NCBI GenBank assembly: GCA_900545285.1
Contig: UQYK01000003.1
Location: forward strand, 5,764 to 69,763
Length of the DNA: 64,000 bases
Direction of reading: 5' to 3'
Source: an uncultured Ruminococcus sp.
GTDB lineage: Bacteria > Bacillota > Clostridia > Oscillospirales > Ruminococcaceae
Both the position numbers and the translations under genes were made by a program. Each line of letters opens with the position of its first letter. The first letter of the stretch is position 1. Of this stretch, positions 45,004-53,433 are shown one piece after another. Below the pieces are notes generated by a model. It had not been told where the DNA came from and did not search any database. It worked only from the letters and a program-made list of their open reading frames with translations.

Positions 45004-45090
45004 GACGTGTGCCTTTTGGGTTGATTTCCTTCGCTTGCCGTGTGAAAGCACGCCTGCAAATTTTTGCCGAAAGCGGAGCAAAATCATCTC
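45004..45090. repeat. Structured intergenic repeat, copy B
   Basis: The 35-base block 45034-45068 differs from copy A at six positions. One change in the CGGGC/GCCCG stem is compensated on the other arm (G-C to T-A) and another gives a G-T pair, so all five pairs are kept. Further similarity extends through ATTTTG plus a fixed 10-base gap (minus strand) and the ACGTGT end. It lies between divIC and the S1-domain gene. Confidence 0.75.
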
Positions 45091-45124
45091 ACAAAATTTG
45101 CCTGTCAGGATGTGTCAACGCATC

Positions 45125-45436
45125 CTAATTTCTGGATGTGTCGTAGAAACGCAACTCATCCGGATAAGCGTAGTTGTACTCTTCCCGTGCCAGGCGTTCC
45201 ATATAGCTGTCAATGTCGCCGCTGTCCAAAATCCGTTCCAGATCTTCGTTTTCAGCGGTAAGGTTGTCGATCTGTTTCTGCACCTGTGCCAGTTCCGTTT
45301 TCTTCTCCGCAATATTGGACTGGATGGATACCACACTGACGGTACATCCGATAATTGCGACAATTACTGCGGTCCGGCTGATGACCCGAAAGATCCAGCG
45401 TGACTTTTTTTTCGGTTCCTTTTTCGTCTTAGCCAT
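45125..45436 (-). CDS. divIC: Septum formation initiator, DivIC/FtsB type
   Basis: The 103-residue bitopic protein has a basic cytoplasmic N-terminus (KTKKEPKKKSRW), one membrane helix (about 21-40) and a coiled coil (IAEKKTELAQVQKQIDNLTAENEDL) ending in the conserved LAREEYNYAYPDELRFY. DivIC joins FtsL and DivIB at the division septum. Its start overlaps the yabQ coding end by 73 bases; AGGAGGTGA before the ATG supports independent initiation. The yabP-yabQ-divIC order is conserved in Bacillus and Clostridia. Confidence 0.93.
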   Translation of the reverse strand: MAKTKKEPKKKSRWIFRVISRTAVIVAIIGCTVSVVSIQSNIAEKKTELAQVQKQIDNLTAENEDLERILDSGDIDSYMERLAREEYNYAYPDELRFYDTSRN

Positions 45437-45957
45437 TTTCGTGTCACCTCCTGCTTTGTTTGATCTTTCTTATTATACAACATTTTTCTCTCCCTGTTCA
45501 AGGGCAAATGCGAAAAAAATAAGGGCATCCGAAAAAGTTTGGCGAAATGGCCAAATTTTTCTTTCAAAACACCGGTAATTCGCACAATGCCGTGGAGAAT
45601 CGGCCGAAATGCCCATTTGCCGCAGCGAAAGATACGGTGCAGAATACGCCGCAGCAGGGGGACAATCAAAACGCCCAGGGTACAGCAGTACAGCAGAAAT
45701 CCCAGGATGCTGCCCAGTACGTAATATCCCCGTATTTCACCCCGTGCCAGAACGCAGGAAAAGCAGACCAGTGCGCCGCTCCAAAGCAGCAGAAATGCAA
45801 TATCCTCCAGCGCCGCGGCCAGCTTTCCATGGGGGAGAACCGCGCGGATGCTGCGCAGCAAGTCAAAGCAGAATCCAAGGGGAAAGCCCAGAAATACGGC
45901 ATACAGCAGCAGGCGAATCTGCTGGGGGACTGTGAAAAAGGTTTCCAGCTCCATCAT
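45364..45957 (-). CDS. yabQ: Spore cortex biosynthesis protein YabQ
   Basis: The 197-residue protein matches YabQ: N-terminus FFTVPQQIRLLLYAVFLGFPLGFCFDLLRSI, and several membrane helices within residues 15-110. In Bacillus YabQ sits in the forespore outer membrane and is needed for cortex formation. It is coupled to yabP by a 4-base overlap (45954-45957). The last 24 codons are rich in Lys/Arg (KWLRRKRNRKK) and lie inside the divIC start region, a larger overlap than usual, which may mean that the tail is not conserved. Confidence 0.9.
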   Translation of the reverse strand: MMELETFFTVPQQIRLLLYAVFLGFPLGFCFDLLRSIRAVLPHGKLAAALEDIAFLLLWSGALVCFSCVLARGEIRGYYVLGSILGFLLYCCTLGVLIVPLLRRILHRIFRCGKWAFRPILHGIVRITGVLKEKFGHFAKLFRMPLFFSHLPLNRERKMLYNKKDQTKQEVTRKWLRRKRNRKKSHAGSFGSSAGPQ

Positions 45958-46247
45958 CGAAACAGCTTTCCCAGCAGAGAAAGCGGCCCTTTTCGGTCTT
46001 TTTCTCCGTATTGCAGTAGCCAGATGTCCCCGGTAATGGTCATGTTGCCGCTTTCTACACTGACATCATTGATGTGCAGATTGCGTCCCTTGATGACCAG
46101 CTCTCCCAGGCCGGTAAACAGGTGAATGACCCGTTCATCAAAGCAGTCTACGTCCGTTACACCGGTGAGCGTCAATTTCTCCCGATCCTCTAAGATCAGG
46201 TTGTGGTGGCTGGTCTGTGCCGGCAGTTCTTTCTTTCCGATATCCAT
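45954..46247 (-). CDS. yabP: Sporulation protein YabP
   Basis: The 97-residue protein matches YabP/YqfC-type sporulation proteins: HNLILEDREKLTLTGVTDVDCFDERVIHLFTGLGELVIKGRNLHI. I set the start at 46247 (MDIGKKELP), with GAGGTG upstream, discarding a 78-residue upstream extension. In sporulating Firmicutes yabP and yabQ act in the mother cell in spore coat and cortex assembly. Their presence indicates a lineage that retains at least part of the sporulation programme. Confidence 0.92.
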   Translation of the reverse strand: MDIGKKELPAQTSHHNLILEDREKLTLTGVTDVDCFDERVIHLFTGLGELVIKGRNLHINDVSVESGNMTITGDIWLLQYGEKDRKGPLSLLGKLFR

Positions 46248-46434
46248 AAAGCACCTCAGTTCCTTTCCCGTTGGCTTGCACGCACAGAAACAGCCGGCGG
46301 ACGGAATGGCACAAAGCTGCATGCGCCGCCGCTGCTTCTGCATCGTGTTCTTTGCAGAAAGGATATGCAGCGGTTTCATAAAAAATAACCAGATTCCCGA
46401 CTGGTTCTTTGTGAAAAATTCCGAGAAAAAAGGC

Positions 46435-46463
46435 TTGCAATCGGACAGAAAACATGGTATAAT
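46435..46463 (+). promoter_or_regulatory. secG promoter
   Basis: TTGCAA at 46435-46440 and TATAAT at 46458-46463 are spaced 17 bp, with an extended -10 (TGGTATAAT). Confidence 0.8.
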
Positions 46464-46505
46464 AATAGAGATATTGATCAAATACCCATGGGAGGAGGGA
46501 TTCCT

Positions 46506-46766
46506 GTGAACACATTAGAGATGATCCTGGGTGCAGTAGTACTGCTGATCAGCATTGTTCTGGTTGTGATCTGTATGATGCAGGAACAGAAGCCGCAGAA
46601 TGCGACTGCTGCTCTGACCGGTGCAAGCAATGATTCATTCTACGACAAGAACCGGGGACGCACAAAGGAAGCACGTCTGAAGAAAATCACATTCTGGTTT
46701 TCACTGGTGTTTTTCGTTCTGATTCTGTTTTTGGATATTGTGATGCCGCTGCTGATGAAAAAGTAA
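46506..46766 (+). CDS. secG: Preprotein translocase subunit SecG
   Basis: SecG is a small membrane partner of SecYE. The 86-residue protein has two membrane helices (LEMILGAVVLLISIVLVVICMM and ITFWFSLVFFVLILFLDIVMP) and the conserved QEQK(P)QNA...NRGRTKEARL loop. The start is GTG 46506 after GGAGGAGGG; a longer start upstream is unlikely. It precedes rnr, the frequent secG-rnr arrangement of Firmicutes. Confidence 0.95.
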   Translation: MNTLEMILGAVVLLISIVLVVICMMQEQKPQNATAALTGASNDSFYDKNRGRTKEARLKKITFWFSLVFFVLILFLDIVMPLLMKK

Positions 46767-46781
46767 GAATCGCTGATATTC

Positions 46782-46847
46782 TGTCCTGTGTTTCGGTGTG
46801 TGCCCGGCTGATCGGGAAACGCGCCGGGGTACAGGATGTTTTTTTGC
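46782..46847 (+). terminator. Terminator after secG
   Basis: CCTGT and CCCGG segments pair with CCGGG and ACAGG to form a stem followed by TTTTTTT. rnr, 180 bases on, may be transcribed separately. Confidence 0.7.
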
Positions 46848-47027
46848 CGGGAATTTTTTTCGGTTTCCGGTGTTCCGGATAGATTGCAGCTGGCGGCAAT
46901 GGGTCTGCCGGCTGCGCGGCGCTTTCTGTATGCTCCATGAAACGGAGGTGGGAAGCGCACTTGTTGGAAAAGAAGGAAGAGAGAAAGAGGATGCCGCACA
47001 GGGCGGCGAAGAGAAAGGAATGGATTT

Positions 47028-49187
47028 ATGGCAAATACGCAATTTGGCGGTGCAGAGAGCATCGACAGCTATCGCAAGAAGATTCTGACAATTCTGAAAA
47101 AGAACGGCCGTACCCCGCTCAGTGACCGGGATCTGGCGACAAAGTGCCGTACCAACCGGGGCGGTGCTGCCAATTTTCGGAAGGCAGTAGAAGAACTCTG
47201 CAAGGAAGGTGCCATTTGTGAGCGACGCCGGGGCTATGTTTCTTCGGCCAATATGGGATATTATCCGGCCACAATCGTTCGTCTGAGCCGCACATTCGGC
47301 TTTGCACGGCCGGAGGAAGAGGGCGCCGCTGACGTCTTTATTCCGGGCAAATTTTTACAGGGTGCCATGACAAAAGACCGGGTGCTCATCGGAAATATTC
47401 CCTCCCGGAGCGGAAAGCCAGAGGGTGAAGTCCTGGCAATTCTGGAGGAAGCCGACAATCGCCTGACTGGTGTTATTGTCAATGAGGACGGCCGGCTGAT
47501 GTTCCGGGCAGACACAATGTCCAAGACACCGATTCAGATTCAGCGCAAGGATAGCGTGCTGTATGAGGAAGGGCAGAAGGTTCTGGCAGAGGTGGTATAC
47601 CGCGGACACCGCCACGCAGAGCACAAGGTGAAGATTGTATTCAGCTTTGGTGCTTCTACCCGTGCCAGCGTCTGTGCCGAAGCCATGGTTGCGCTGCGCG
47701 GCGTAACTGAGGAGTTCCCGGAAGAGGTGATTCGGCAGGCAGATGAAATTGCCAACGCACCGATTCCTAAGGAGGCCTATGAAACACGGCTGGATCTGCG
47801 CAGCACACCGATTTTTACCATTGACAGCGCCCATTCCAAGGATCTGGACGATGCTGTTTCTCTGGAAAAGACAGAGAACGGCTATCGGCTGGGCGTGCAT
47901 ATTGCAGATGTTTCCCATTATGTACAGCCGAAAACACCGCTGGATGAAGAGGCACTCCGCCGGGGCACCAGCATTTATTATGCCGATCATGTAATTCCCA
48001 TGCTGCCGAAGAGCCTGTCAAACGGGGTGTGTTCTCTGAATCCCTGTGAAGATCGTCTGGCTTTCTCTGCCCTGATGGAACTGGATGAGAATGGGGAAAT
48101 CGTTTCCTATCAGTTCCGGAAAACCATCATTCGTTCTGCGGTAAAAGGCGTTTACAGCGAAGTAAACGAGATCTTAGCAGGCACCGCAGCCCCGGAACTG
48201 CTGGATAAGTACAAGGACGTTATCCACATGATTCCCCTGATGAATGAACTGTGCGATATCCGCCTGCGGGAGCGGAAGCGCCGGGGCGCACCGGAACTGG
48301 AAACAGCAGAAGGCGCGTTGATTCTCAATGATGAAGGCGTTTGTGTCGATGTTGTGGCACGGCAGCGCGGCAAGAGCGAATGCATCGTAGAAGAAATGAT
48401 GCTCCTGGCCAATGAAGCCGCTGCAAAAATGGCACGGGAAAAGAATCTGCCCTTTGTCTATCGGATTCATGACAAGCCCACACCGGAAAAGATTGAAAAG
48501 CTGGAACACGTTCTGCTGCGTCTGGGCGTTGAGGTACCGGTATTTACAGATATCAAGCCGCGTCACCTGGCAGAAATCCTGGACGGCGCACGGGGCACAG
48601 ATCTCTATCCGGTACTGAATGTTATGGTGCTGCGCTCTATGGCAAAGGCTGCCTATAGCCCGGAACCGATCGGACATTTTGGTCTGGCACTGGCGGATTA
48701 TGCCCACTTTACCTCTCCCATCCGGCGTTATCCGGATCTGGCAATTCACCGGATTCTCAGCAGCTACTGCGAAAATCCGGATGCCGGCGAGATGCAGAAG
48801 CGCTACGGCACCTTTGTTGCCGATGCTGCAACCCAGTCCAGCGAAACCGAAGTACAGGCAATTATGATTGAGCGTGACTGCGATGACTGCTACAAGGCAG
48901 AATATATGCAGCAGCATTTGGGTGAGATCTTTGACGGCATTGTTGCCGGTGTGACAGACTTCGGCTTTTATGTGGCTCTGCCGAATACGGTAGAAGGTCT
49001 GGTACATGTGGCTTCTCTGCCGGACAGCGACTGGATCAATGATGACAGCATCGCCTTCCGGGAAGAGCAGGGAGACAAGTGCTATCGCCTGGGTGATACC
49101 GTTCGGGTACAGTGCACTAAAATCGATGTCAACAGCGGCAATGTAGACTTTGCACTGGTAGAAGAAAATCAGGAAGCCGCTTCCTGA
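47028..49187 (+). CDS. rnr: Ribonuclease R
   Basis: RNase R is a processive 3'-5' exoribonuclease that unwinds structured RNA. The 719-residue protein has an N-terminal winged-helix region, cold-shock domains (PATIVRLSRTFGFARPEEEG and onward), a central RNB domain with TIDSAHSKDLDDAVSLE (catalytic Asp cluster) and HVIPMLPKSLSNGVCSLNP, and a C-terminal S1 domain (FDGIVAGVTDFGFYVALPNTVEG). The C-terminal basic tail typical of E. coli RNase R is absent. Starts at ATG 47028 after GAAAGGAATGG. Confidence 0.97.
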   Translation: MANTQFGGAESIDSYRKKILTILKKNGRTPLSDRDLATKCRTNRGGAANFRKAVEELCKEGAICERRRGYVSSANMGYYPATIVRLSRTFGFARPEEEGAADVFIPGKFLQGAMTKDRVLIGNIPSRSGKPEGEVLAILEEADNRLTGVIVNEDGRLMFRADTMSKTPIQIQRKDSVLYEEGQKVLAEVVYRGHRHAEHKVKIVFSFGASTRASVCAEAMVALRGVTEEFPEEVIRQADEIANAPIPKEAYETRLDLRSTPIFTIDSAHSKDLDDAVSLEKTENGYRLGVHIADVSHYVQPKTPLDEEALRRGTSIYYADHVIPMLPKSLSNGVCSLNPCEDRLAFSALMELDENGEIVSYQFRKTIIRSAVKGVYSEVNEILAGTAAPELLDKYKDVIHMIPLMNELCDIRLRERKRRGAPELETAEGALILNDEGVCVDVVARQRGKSECIVEEMMLLANEAAAKMAREKNLPFVYRIHDKPTPEKIEKLEHVLLRLGVEVPVFTDIKPRHLAEILDGARGTDLYPVLNVMVLRSMAKAAYSPEPIGHFGLALADYAHFTSPIRRYPDLAIHRILSSYCENPDAGEMQKRYGTFVADAATQSSETEVQAIMIERDCDDCYKAEYMQQHLGEIFDGIVAGVTDFGFYVALPNTVEGLVHVASLPDSDWINDDSIAFREEQGDKCYRLGDTVRVQCTKIDVNSGNVDFALVEENQEAAS

Positions 49188-49224
49188 GTGTATCTGAAAC
49201 AATAGAAAATCCATTTCAAAATAC

Positions 49225-49284
49225 AAAAAACGGATGCCATCGTTCCGGCAGCAGGGTTCTGCGCGGTGATGGCATCCGTTTTTT
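49225..49284. terminator. Bidirectional terminator between rnr and the GH5 fragment
   Basis: AAAAAACGGATGCCATC (49225-49241) pairs with GATGGCATCCGTTTTTT (49268-49284). Confidence 0.95.
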
Positions 49285-49295
49285 ACGTTTTGTAC

Positions 49296-49658
49296 TTAGT
49301 CCTCGGCGGCGGTGCTGTCGGCAGTGCCGGAACGGAAAGCTTTCCGGCCTTCCTCTGCATAGCCCTCAATCATTTCCTGTGTAATCACCGGGCTGCCCCA
49401 TGCGGTTTCATAGGATTCCACAGAGCCGTCTCCCCACTGCTCAATCCAGTCTCCGCAGGATTCAAAGGTATTGCCCAGATTGATGCCGATTCCCATATCC
49501 TGCACCAGCGCAGTTGTGGAGATATCGCGCATTTCCGGTACTTTTGTTTCAGCAGAAGCGGATTCCGGCGCGGCAGAATCCGCAGAATTGCTGCATCCGG
49601 AAAAGGCACAGAGCAGTGCAGCGGTAATGAAGAGAGAAAAGAGTTGTTTTCCCAGCAT
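49296..49658 (-). pseudogene. Truncated GH5 endoglucanase lipoprotein
   Basis: The 120-residue product has a signal peptide and lipobox (FSGC), a Ser/Ala-rich linker and then DISTTALVQDMGIGINLGNTFESCGDWIEQWG...YETAWGSPVITQEMIEGYAEEG, which is the N-terminal part of a family 5 glycoside hydrolase. In intact enzymes this is followed by the catalytic (beta/alpha)8 barrel; here the frame passes into RKAFRSGTADSTAAED and stops, so both catalytic Glu residues are missing. It has a plausible promoter (49717-49746) and RBS, so it may still be expressed as an inactive peptide. A 3' deletion of a GH5 cellulase is the simplest reading. Confidence 0.8.
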
Positions 49659-49716
49659 GATTTTTGCAGTCCTCCTGATTGAAAAAGATACGGTGTCTTA
49701 AAACATGTTCTTCTAC

Positions 49717-49746
49717 AGTATACCATAAAGTGTGCAGAAACTGCAA
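49717..49746 (-). promoter_or_regulatory. Promoter of the GH5 fragment
   Basis: On the minus strand TTGCAG (49746-49741) and TATACT (49722-49717) are spaced 18 bp with an extended -10 (TGGTATACT). Confidence 0.55.
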
Positions 49747-49781
49747 TATCTATTTGTGTCAAAAAAACTGGCAAAACACAG

Positions 49782-49814
49782 AAAGGCCGCTGCTTTTGAA
49801 AAACAGCGGCCTTT
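49782..49814. terminator. Terminator after the second ftsH
   Basis: AAAGGCCGCTG (49782-49792) pairs with CAGCGGCCTTT (49804-49814). It ends the minus-strand ftsH transcript. Confidence 0.9.
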
Positions 49815-49851
49815 TCAGAAGGGGAATTTGCAGATTTTGTGATGTGTGAAA

Positions 49852-51696
49852 TTATGCTTCTTCTTGCTGTGTGATCAGCGGACGATTGAGAATCTGCATA
49901 AATTCATCACCTGTGATTGTCTCATGTTCGTACAGATACTTAGCGATTTCGTGAAGTTTTGCCATATTCGATTGCAGCAGTTCTGTTGCACGGTCGTACT
50001 GTCCCTGGATAATTTCTGAGATCTTCTTATCAATCTTGGTCTGTGTCTCCATAGAGCAGCTAAGGCTGGAGTCACCGCCCAGATATTGATTTTGCATGGA
50101 TTCCATGGTCACCATACCGAATTCCGAGCTCATGCCGAAGCGGCTGACCATCGCATGTGCCAGCTTTGTGGCCTGTTCAATATCGTTGGAAGCCCCCGTT
50201 GTGATTTCGTGGAAAATCAACGCTTCTGCGGCGCGTCCGCCGGTGAGGGTAGCAATCTTGTTTTCCAGTTCGGTTTTTGTCATCAGGAAGTGCTCGTCTT
50301 CCTCTACCTGCATAGTGTAGCCCAGCGCGCCGGAGGTACGGGGAATAATGGTGATTTTCTGTACCGGTGCCGACTGTGACTGAAGCGCAGCCACCAGTGC
50401 ATGTCCCACTTCGTGGTAGGAGACAGTGAGTTTTTCCTTGTTGGAAAGCACCCGGTTTTTCTTTTGATATCCGGCAATTACGACTTCCACGCTTTCCATC
50501 AGATCTTCCTGTGTTGCACAGGAGCGCCCCAGACGCACGGCACGGAGTGCCGCTTCGTTAATAATATTTGCCAGCTCTGCGCCGGATGCTCCGGCAGCTG
50601 TCCGGGCAATGGCACCAAAATCCACGTTTCCGGCCAGCTTGATCTTTTTGGCATGTACTTTCAGAATATCAATTCTGCCCTGCAAATCCGGCAGTTCTAC
50701 CGGAATCCGGCGGTCAAACCGTCCCGGACGAAGCAGCGCCGGATCGAGAGATTCCGGACGGTTGGTAGCAGCCAGAATGACAACGCCCTTAGAACCATCA
50801 AAGCCGTCCATTTCGGTCAGCAGCTGGTTCAGCGTCTGTTCCCGTTCGTCATTGCCGCCCATCTGTCCGCCGTCACGCTTTTTGCCGATGGTGTCGATTT
50901 CATCGATAAAGACGATACAGGGAGCCTTTTCGTTGGCTTGTTTAAACAAATCCCGGACTTTTGCAGCACCCATACCCACGAACATTTCTACAAATTCCGA
51001 ACCGGAAATGGAGAAGAAGGGGACATTGGCTTCGCCGGCAACAGCCTTTGCCAGAAGGGTTTTACCAGTACCCGGAGGGCCTACCAGCAGCGCGCCTTTC
51101 GGCATGGAGGCGCCGATTTCCTTGTAGCGGTCGGGGCGATGGAGAAAATCCACGATTTCTGCCAGCAGTTCCTTGGCTTCCTCTTCGCCGGCAACATCGC
51201 TGAACTTGATTCCTGTTGTGGATTTAACATAGACCTTGGCGTTGCTTTTTCCCATGCCGAACATCATGGAGCCTTCGCCGCCGCCCATGCGCTGTGCCAT
51301 TTTTTTGCTGAAGAAGTGGAACACCAGCACCATCAGTGCAATCGGCAGGATATAGCTGATCAGAATATACAGAATCGGGCTGGTGCCGCTGTCGATCTTC
51401 GATTCAAACTTTGCGCCGGAATCATACAGCCGTGTGATTAAGTCCTTGTCCTCCATCACGCCGGTGCGGTAGAGCTTTTTTTCCGATTTATCCGTAAATG
51501 TGATCTGGCTGGATTCAATTTGTACAGAGCCGATTTCTTTGTTCTCCGTCATGGAAATAAAGGTATCATAGCTGACCTCTTCCACCCGGTGGTTAAACAG
51601 ATTGGGAAAGACAAAGGCCTGTAACAGCATGAAAATGCATAAGGCAATTACCCAAAAGGAAATATAAGACTTTCGGTTCTTTTTTGGTTCTTCCAT
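49852..51696 (-). CDS. ftsH: ATP-dependent zinc metalloprotease FtsH (copy 2)
   Basis: A second full-length FtsH of 614 residues. Two membrane helices (about 12-30 and 100-120) precede Walker [11 protein letters not shown], Walker [16 protein letters not shown], and zinc motif HEVGH, slightly different from HEAGH in copy 1. It is not a fragment: the central AAA module ([10 protein letters not shown]) and the C-terminal protease are complete. Start at 51696 with AAGGAGA upstream. A promoter lies about 250 bases upstream. Two divergent FtsH proteins in one genome suggest division of labour, for example housekeeping versus stress or sporulation; this is inference. Confidence 0.96.
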   Translation of the reverse strand: MEEPKKNRKSYISFWVIALCIFMLLQAFVFPNLFNHRVEEVSYDTFISMTENKEIGSVQIESSQITFTDKSEKKLYRTGVMEDKDLITRLYDSGAKFESKIDSGTSPILYILISYILPIALMVLVFHFFSKKMAQRMGGGEGSMMFGMGKSNAKVYVKSTTGIKFSDVAGEEEAKELLAEIVDFLHRPDRYKEIGASMPKGALLVGPPGTGKTLLAKAVAGEANVPFFSISGSEFVEMFVGMGAAKVRDLFKQANEKAPCIVFIDEIDTIGKKRDGGQMGGNDEREQTLNQLLTEMDGFDGSKGVVILAATNRPESLDPALLRPGRFDRRIPVELPDLQGRIDILKVHAKKIKLAGNVDFGAIARTAAGASGAELANIINEAALRAVRLGRSCATQEDLMESVEVVIAGYQKKNRVLSNKEKLTVSYHEVGHALVAALQSQSAPVQKITIIPRTSGALGYTMQVEEDEHFLMTKTELENKIATLTGGRAAEALIFHEITTGASNDIEQATKLAHAMVSRFGMSSEFGMVTMESMQNQYLGGDSSLSCSMETQTKIDKKISEIIQGQYDRATELLQSNMAKLHEIAKYLYEHETITGDEFMQILNRPLITQQEEA

Positions 51697-51950
51697 ATAC
51701 TGTCTCCTTTTCGTGCAGTATAAGAGCTTGTATCCGCCGCGAAAGGCATGCGCAGCAGCAGATGGGTACAAGTCCTGAAATCTTCCGGCATCTGCGGCCG
51801 GAAATATTGGTGGTAAAGCGCTTTTTCACAGCGCCGCTTTTGGATATAATCGATTGTTCCGGAATACTTGTCCATACAGGTGTTTTGCATTCCTCCCGGA
51901 AATACAAAACATCCACGAAAACATAAGAACGAGAACGGATTATGTGGATT

Positions 51951-51979
51951 ATTATAGCACACTTTTTTGTTGGATGCAA
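51951..51979 (-). promoter_or_regulatory. Promoter of the second ftsH
   Basis: On the minus strand TTGCAT (51979-51974) and TATAAT (51956-51951) are spaced 17 bp with TGC before the -10. The leader of about 250 nt to ftsH contains no recognised riboswitch; a 75-codon open frame (51648-51875) overlaps the ftsH start and is doubtful. Confidence 0.7.
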
Positions 51980-52043
51980 GCGGAGATTGTGAAAGTTTCA
52001 TGATAGCTTAGAAGCGTCGTATTCCCTGGCTGCCGCGCCGAAT

Positions 52044-52541
52044 TTACGGTGCCAGAAACATGCCGAACCGGGGCGGCCAGAGAGAACAGATGCCGAAGCA
52101 CACGGCAACCGCTGCAAAGAGCAGCACGCCGATCCAATCCCGTTTCGGAGTGCACCTTTGAAAATTGCGCCAGGTATATCGGGCAGTGACCGTTGTTCCC
52201 AACAGAAATACCAGAATATCCGCCGGGAGAAAGTTTGTGCCGCAAATGCCGGTATACGTATAAAATAGTGCGAGAATCGTAAGCATCCCCAGAACAGTTC
52301 CCTGAAACCGCCTCAGAACATAACCGGGATAGCGGTGGCCAATCCAGAGATATTCCCAGATGGTGTATGCCAGAGAGGGGAAAAACAGGAGCTTTAAATG
52401 TTCCCAGGTGCTTTCGCTGATTGCAGAGTACAGGCCGACTACGCGGTTTTCCTGTGTCCACGCATAGAGAAAATGCAAAAGTGTGCCAGCAATTACGGTA
52501 AAGCACCATCCCAGCCACACACTGCGCTGAAATTCCTTCAT
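52044..52541 (-). CDS. DUF6512-like small membrane protein
   Basis: The 165-residue protein has about five membrane helices. The sequence GTLLHFLYAWTQENRVVGLYSAISESTWEHLKLLFFP is characteristic of a small family of Clostridial membrane proteins (DUF6512 by memory), whose function is not known. Start at 52541 (MKEFQRSVW) with GAGGTG upstream. It follows a terminator, so it is probably transcribed alone. Confidence 0.75.
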   Translation of the reverse strand: MKEFQRSVWLGWCFTVIAGTLLHFLYAWTQENRVVGLYSAISESTWEHLKLLFFPSLAYTIWEYLWIGHRYPGYVLRRFQGTVLGMLTILALFYTYTGICGTNFLPADILVFLLGTTVTARYTWRNFQRCTPKRDWIGVLLFAAVAVCFGICSLWPPRFGMFLAP

Positions 52542-52606
52542 AGTGTCAATCACCTCTGCTGTTATTTTATGCAGAAAAAGGAAAAACTTGCAGCGCAGCA
52601 TAGAAA

Positions 52607-52638
52607 AAGCGTCAGCAAACAAAAATTTACTGACGCTT
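52607..52638 (-). terminator. Terminator of the lipoprotein pair operon
   Basis: On the minus strand AAGCGTCAG pairs with CTGACGCTT around a 14-base loop, followed by TTT. Confidence 0.8.
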
Positions 52639-52670
52639 CAAAAGAAGATACGTTGTGTGAATGGGCAAAA

Positions 52671-53408
52671 TCAGCCCATAACGCCGTAAACATCGCCCCG
52701 TTCTGTCACCAGAATTTCCAGGTCACTCATAATGGAAATGGCTTCGCCGCTGCTGTTTTTGCCAGTGATGTTGAGCACAACATCATAGAGTGCATCGGTG
52801 TCCTGCTTCAGCTGTGTGGTAAAGTCCTCGCCCAGCACCTGGGTAAAGGCGCTGAGGTATTCTTCCACAAAGTCTGTATCGGTATCATAGTTGGCGGCAA
52901 GCGCTTCATCAGCCATGGACATTTCGATTGCAGTGATGCTGCAATCGTCTGTGCCGGCAGCGCTGATCAGACTCTGATGGTACATTTCCATGCTGGTTTC
53001 CATGCCGTATCCATACTGTTCCTGGAGCATCTTTTCCGTTGCAGTCTGATAATCGGAGTCCAGATTTGCCGTGTAGAGATCATAGTTTTGTGTTTCAATG
53101 GCGTAGAAATAGGTGGCGATGGTTTTTGCCATCGCATCCGGAATGACGTTGCTGTCATAGTCCAGCTGATAGTTCATATCTGCGGGATCTGATTCCGTGA
53201 CCGGCTCTGCTGTGTCGTCGGAATTGTCAGCGTTTGTATCCGTTGCCACGGGAACAGCATCGCTCTCACTGCTGTCAGACTGCGCGGACTTCGAAGAAGC
53301 CTCCGAGCTGGAAGCCTTGTCCTCTGTATTGCCGCAGGCGGACAGAGAAAGTGCCATGCAGACGGCCAGAAATACAGCCGGGAATTTGGTTCGGATTTGT
53401 TGTAACAT
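52671..53408 (-). CDS. Lipoprotein of unknown function
   Basis: The 245-residue product has a signal peptide and lipobox LSAC near residue 22-25, then a Ser/Asp/Thr-rich spacer (about 27-75), then a globular domain beginning PDAMAKTIATYFYAIETQNYDLYTANL, reminiscent of NTF2-like or DUF4878-type secreted domains but without a clear match. It lies 25 bases after the LRR lipoprotein gene, so they are cotranscribed. Probably an extracytoplasmic anchored protein. Confidence 0.75.
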   Translation of the reverse strand: MLQQIRTKFPAVFLAVCMALSLSACGNTEDKASSSEASSKSAQSDSSESDAVPVATDTNADNSDDTAEPVTESDPADMNYQLDYDSNVIPDAMAKTIATYFYAIETQNYDLYTANLDSDYQTATEKMLQEQYGYGMETSMEMYHQSLISAAGTDDCSITAIEMSMADEALAANYDTDTDFVEEYLSAFTQVLGEDFTTQLKQDTDALYDVVLNITGKNSSGEAISIMSDLEILVTERGDVYGVMG

Positions 53409-53433
53409 AGAAACAGGTTCCTTTCTGCTGCAA

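Noticed and set aside
46937..47125. 62-codon frame before rnr
   Set aside because: It overlaps the rnr start in another frame, is dominated by Lys/Arg/Glu codons of a purine-rich leader and shows no family resemblance.
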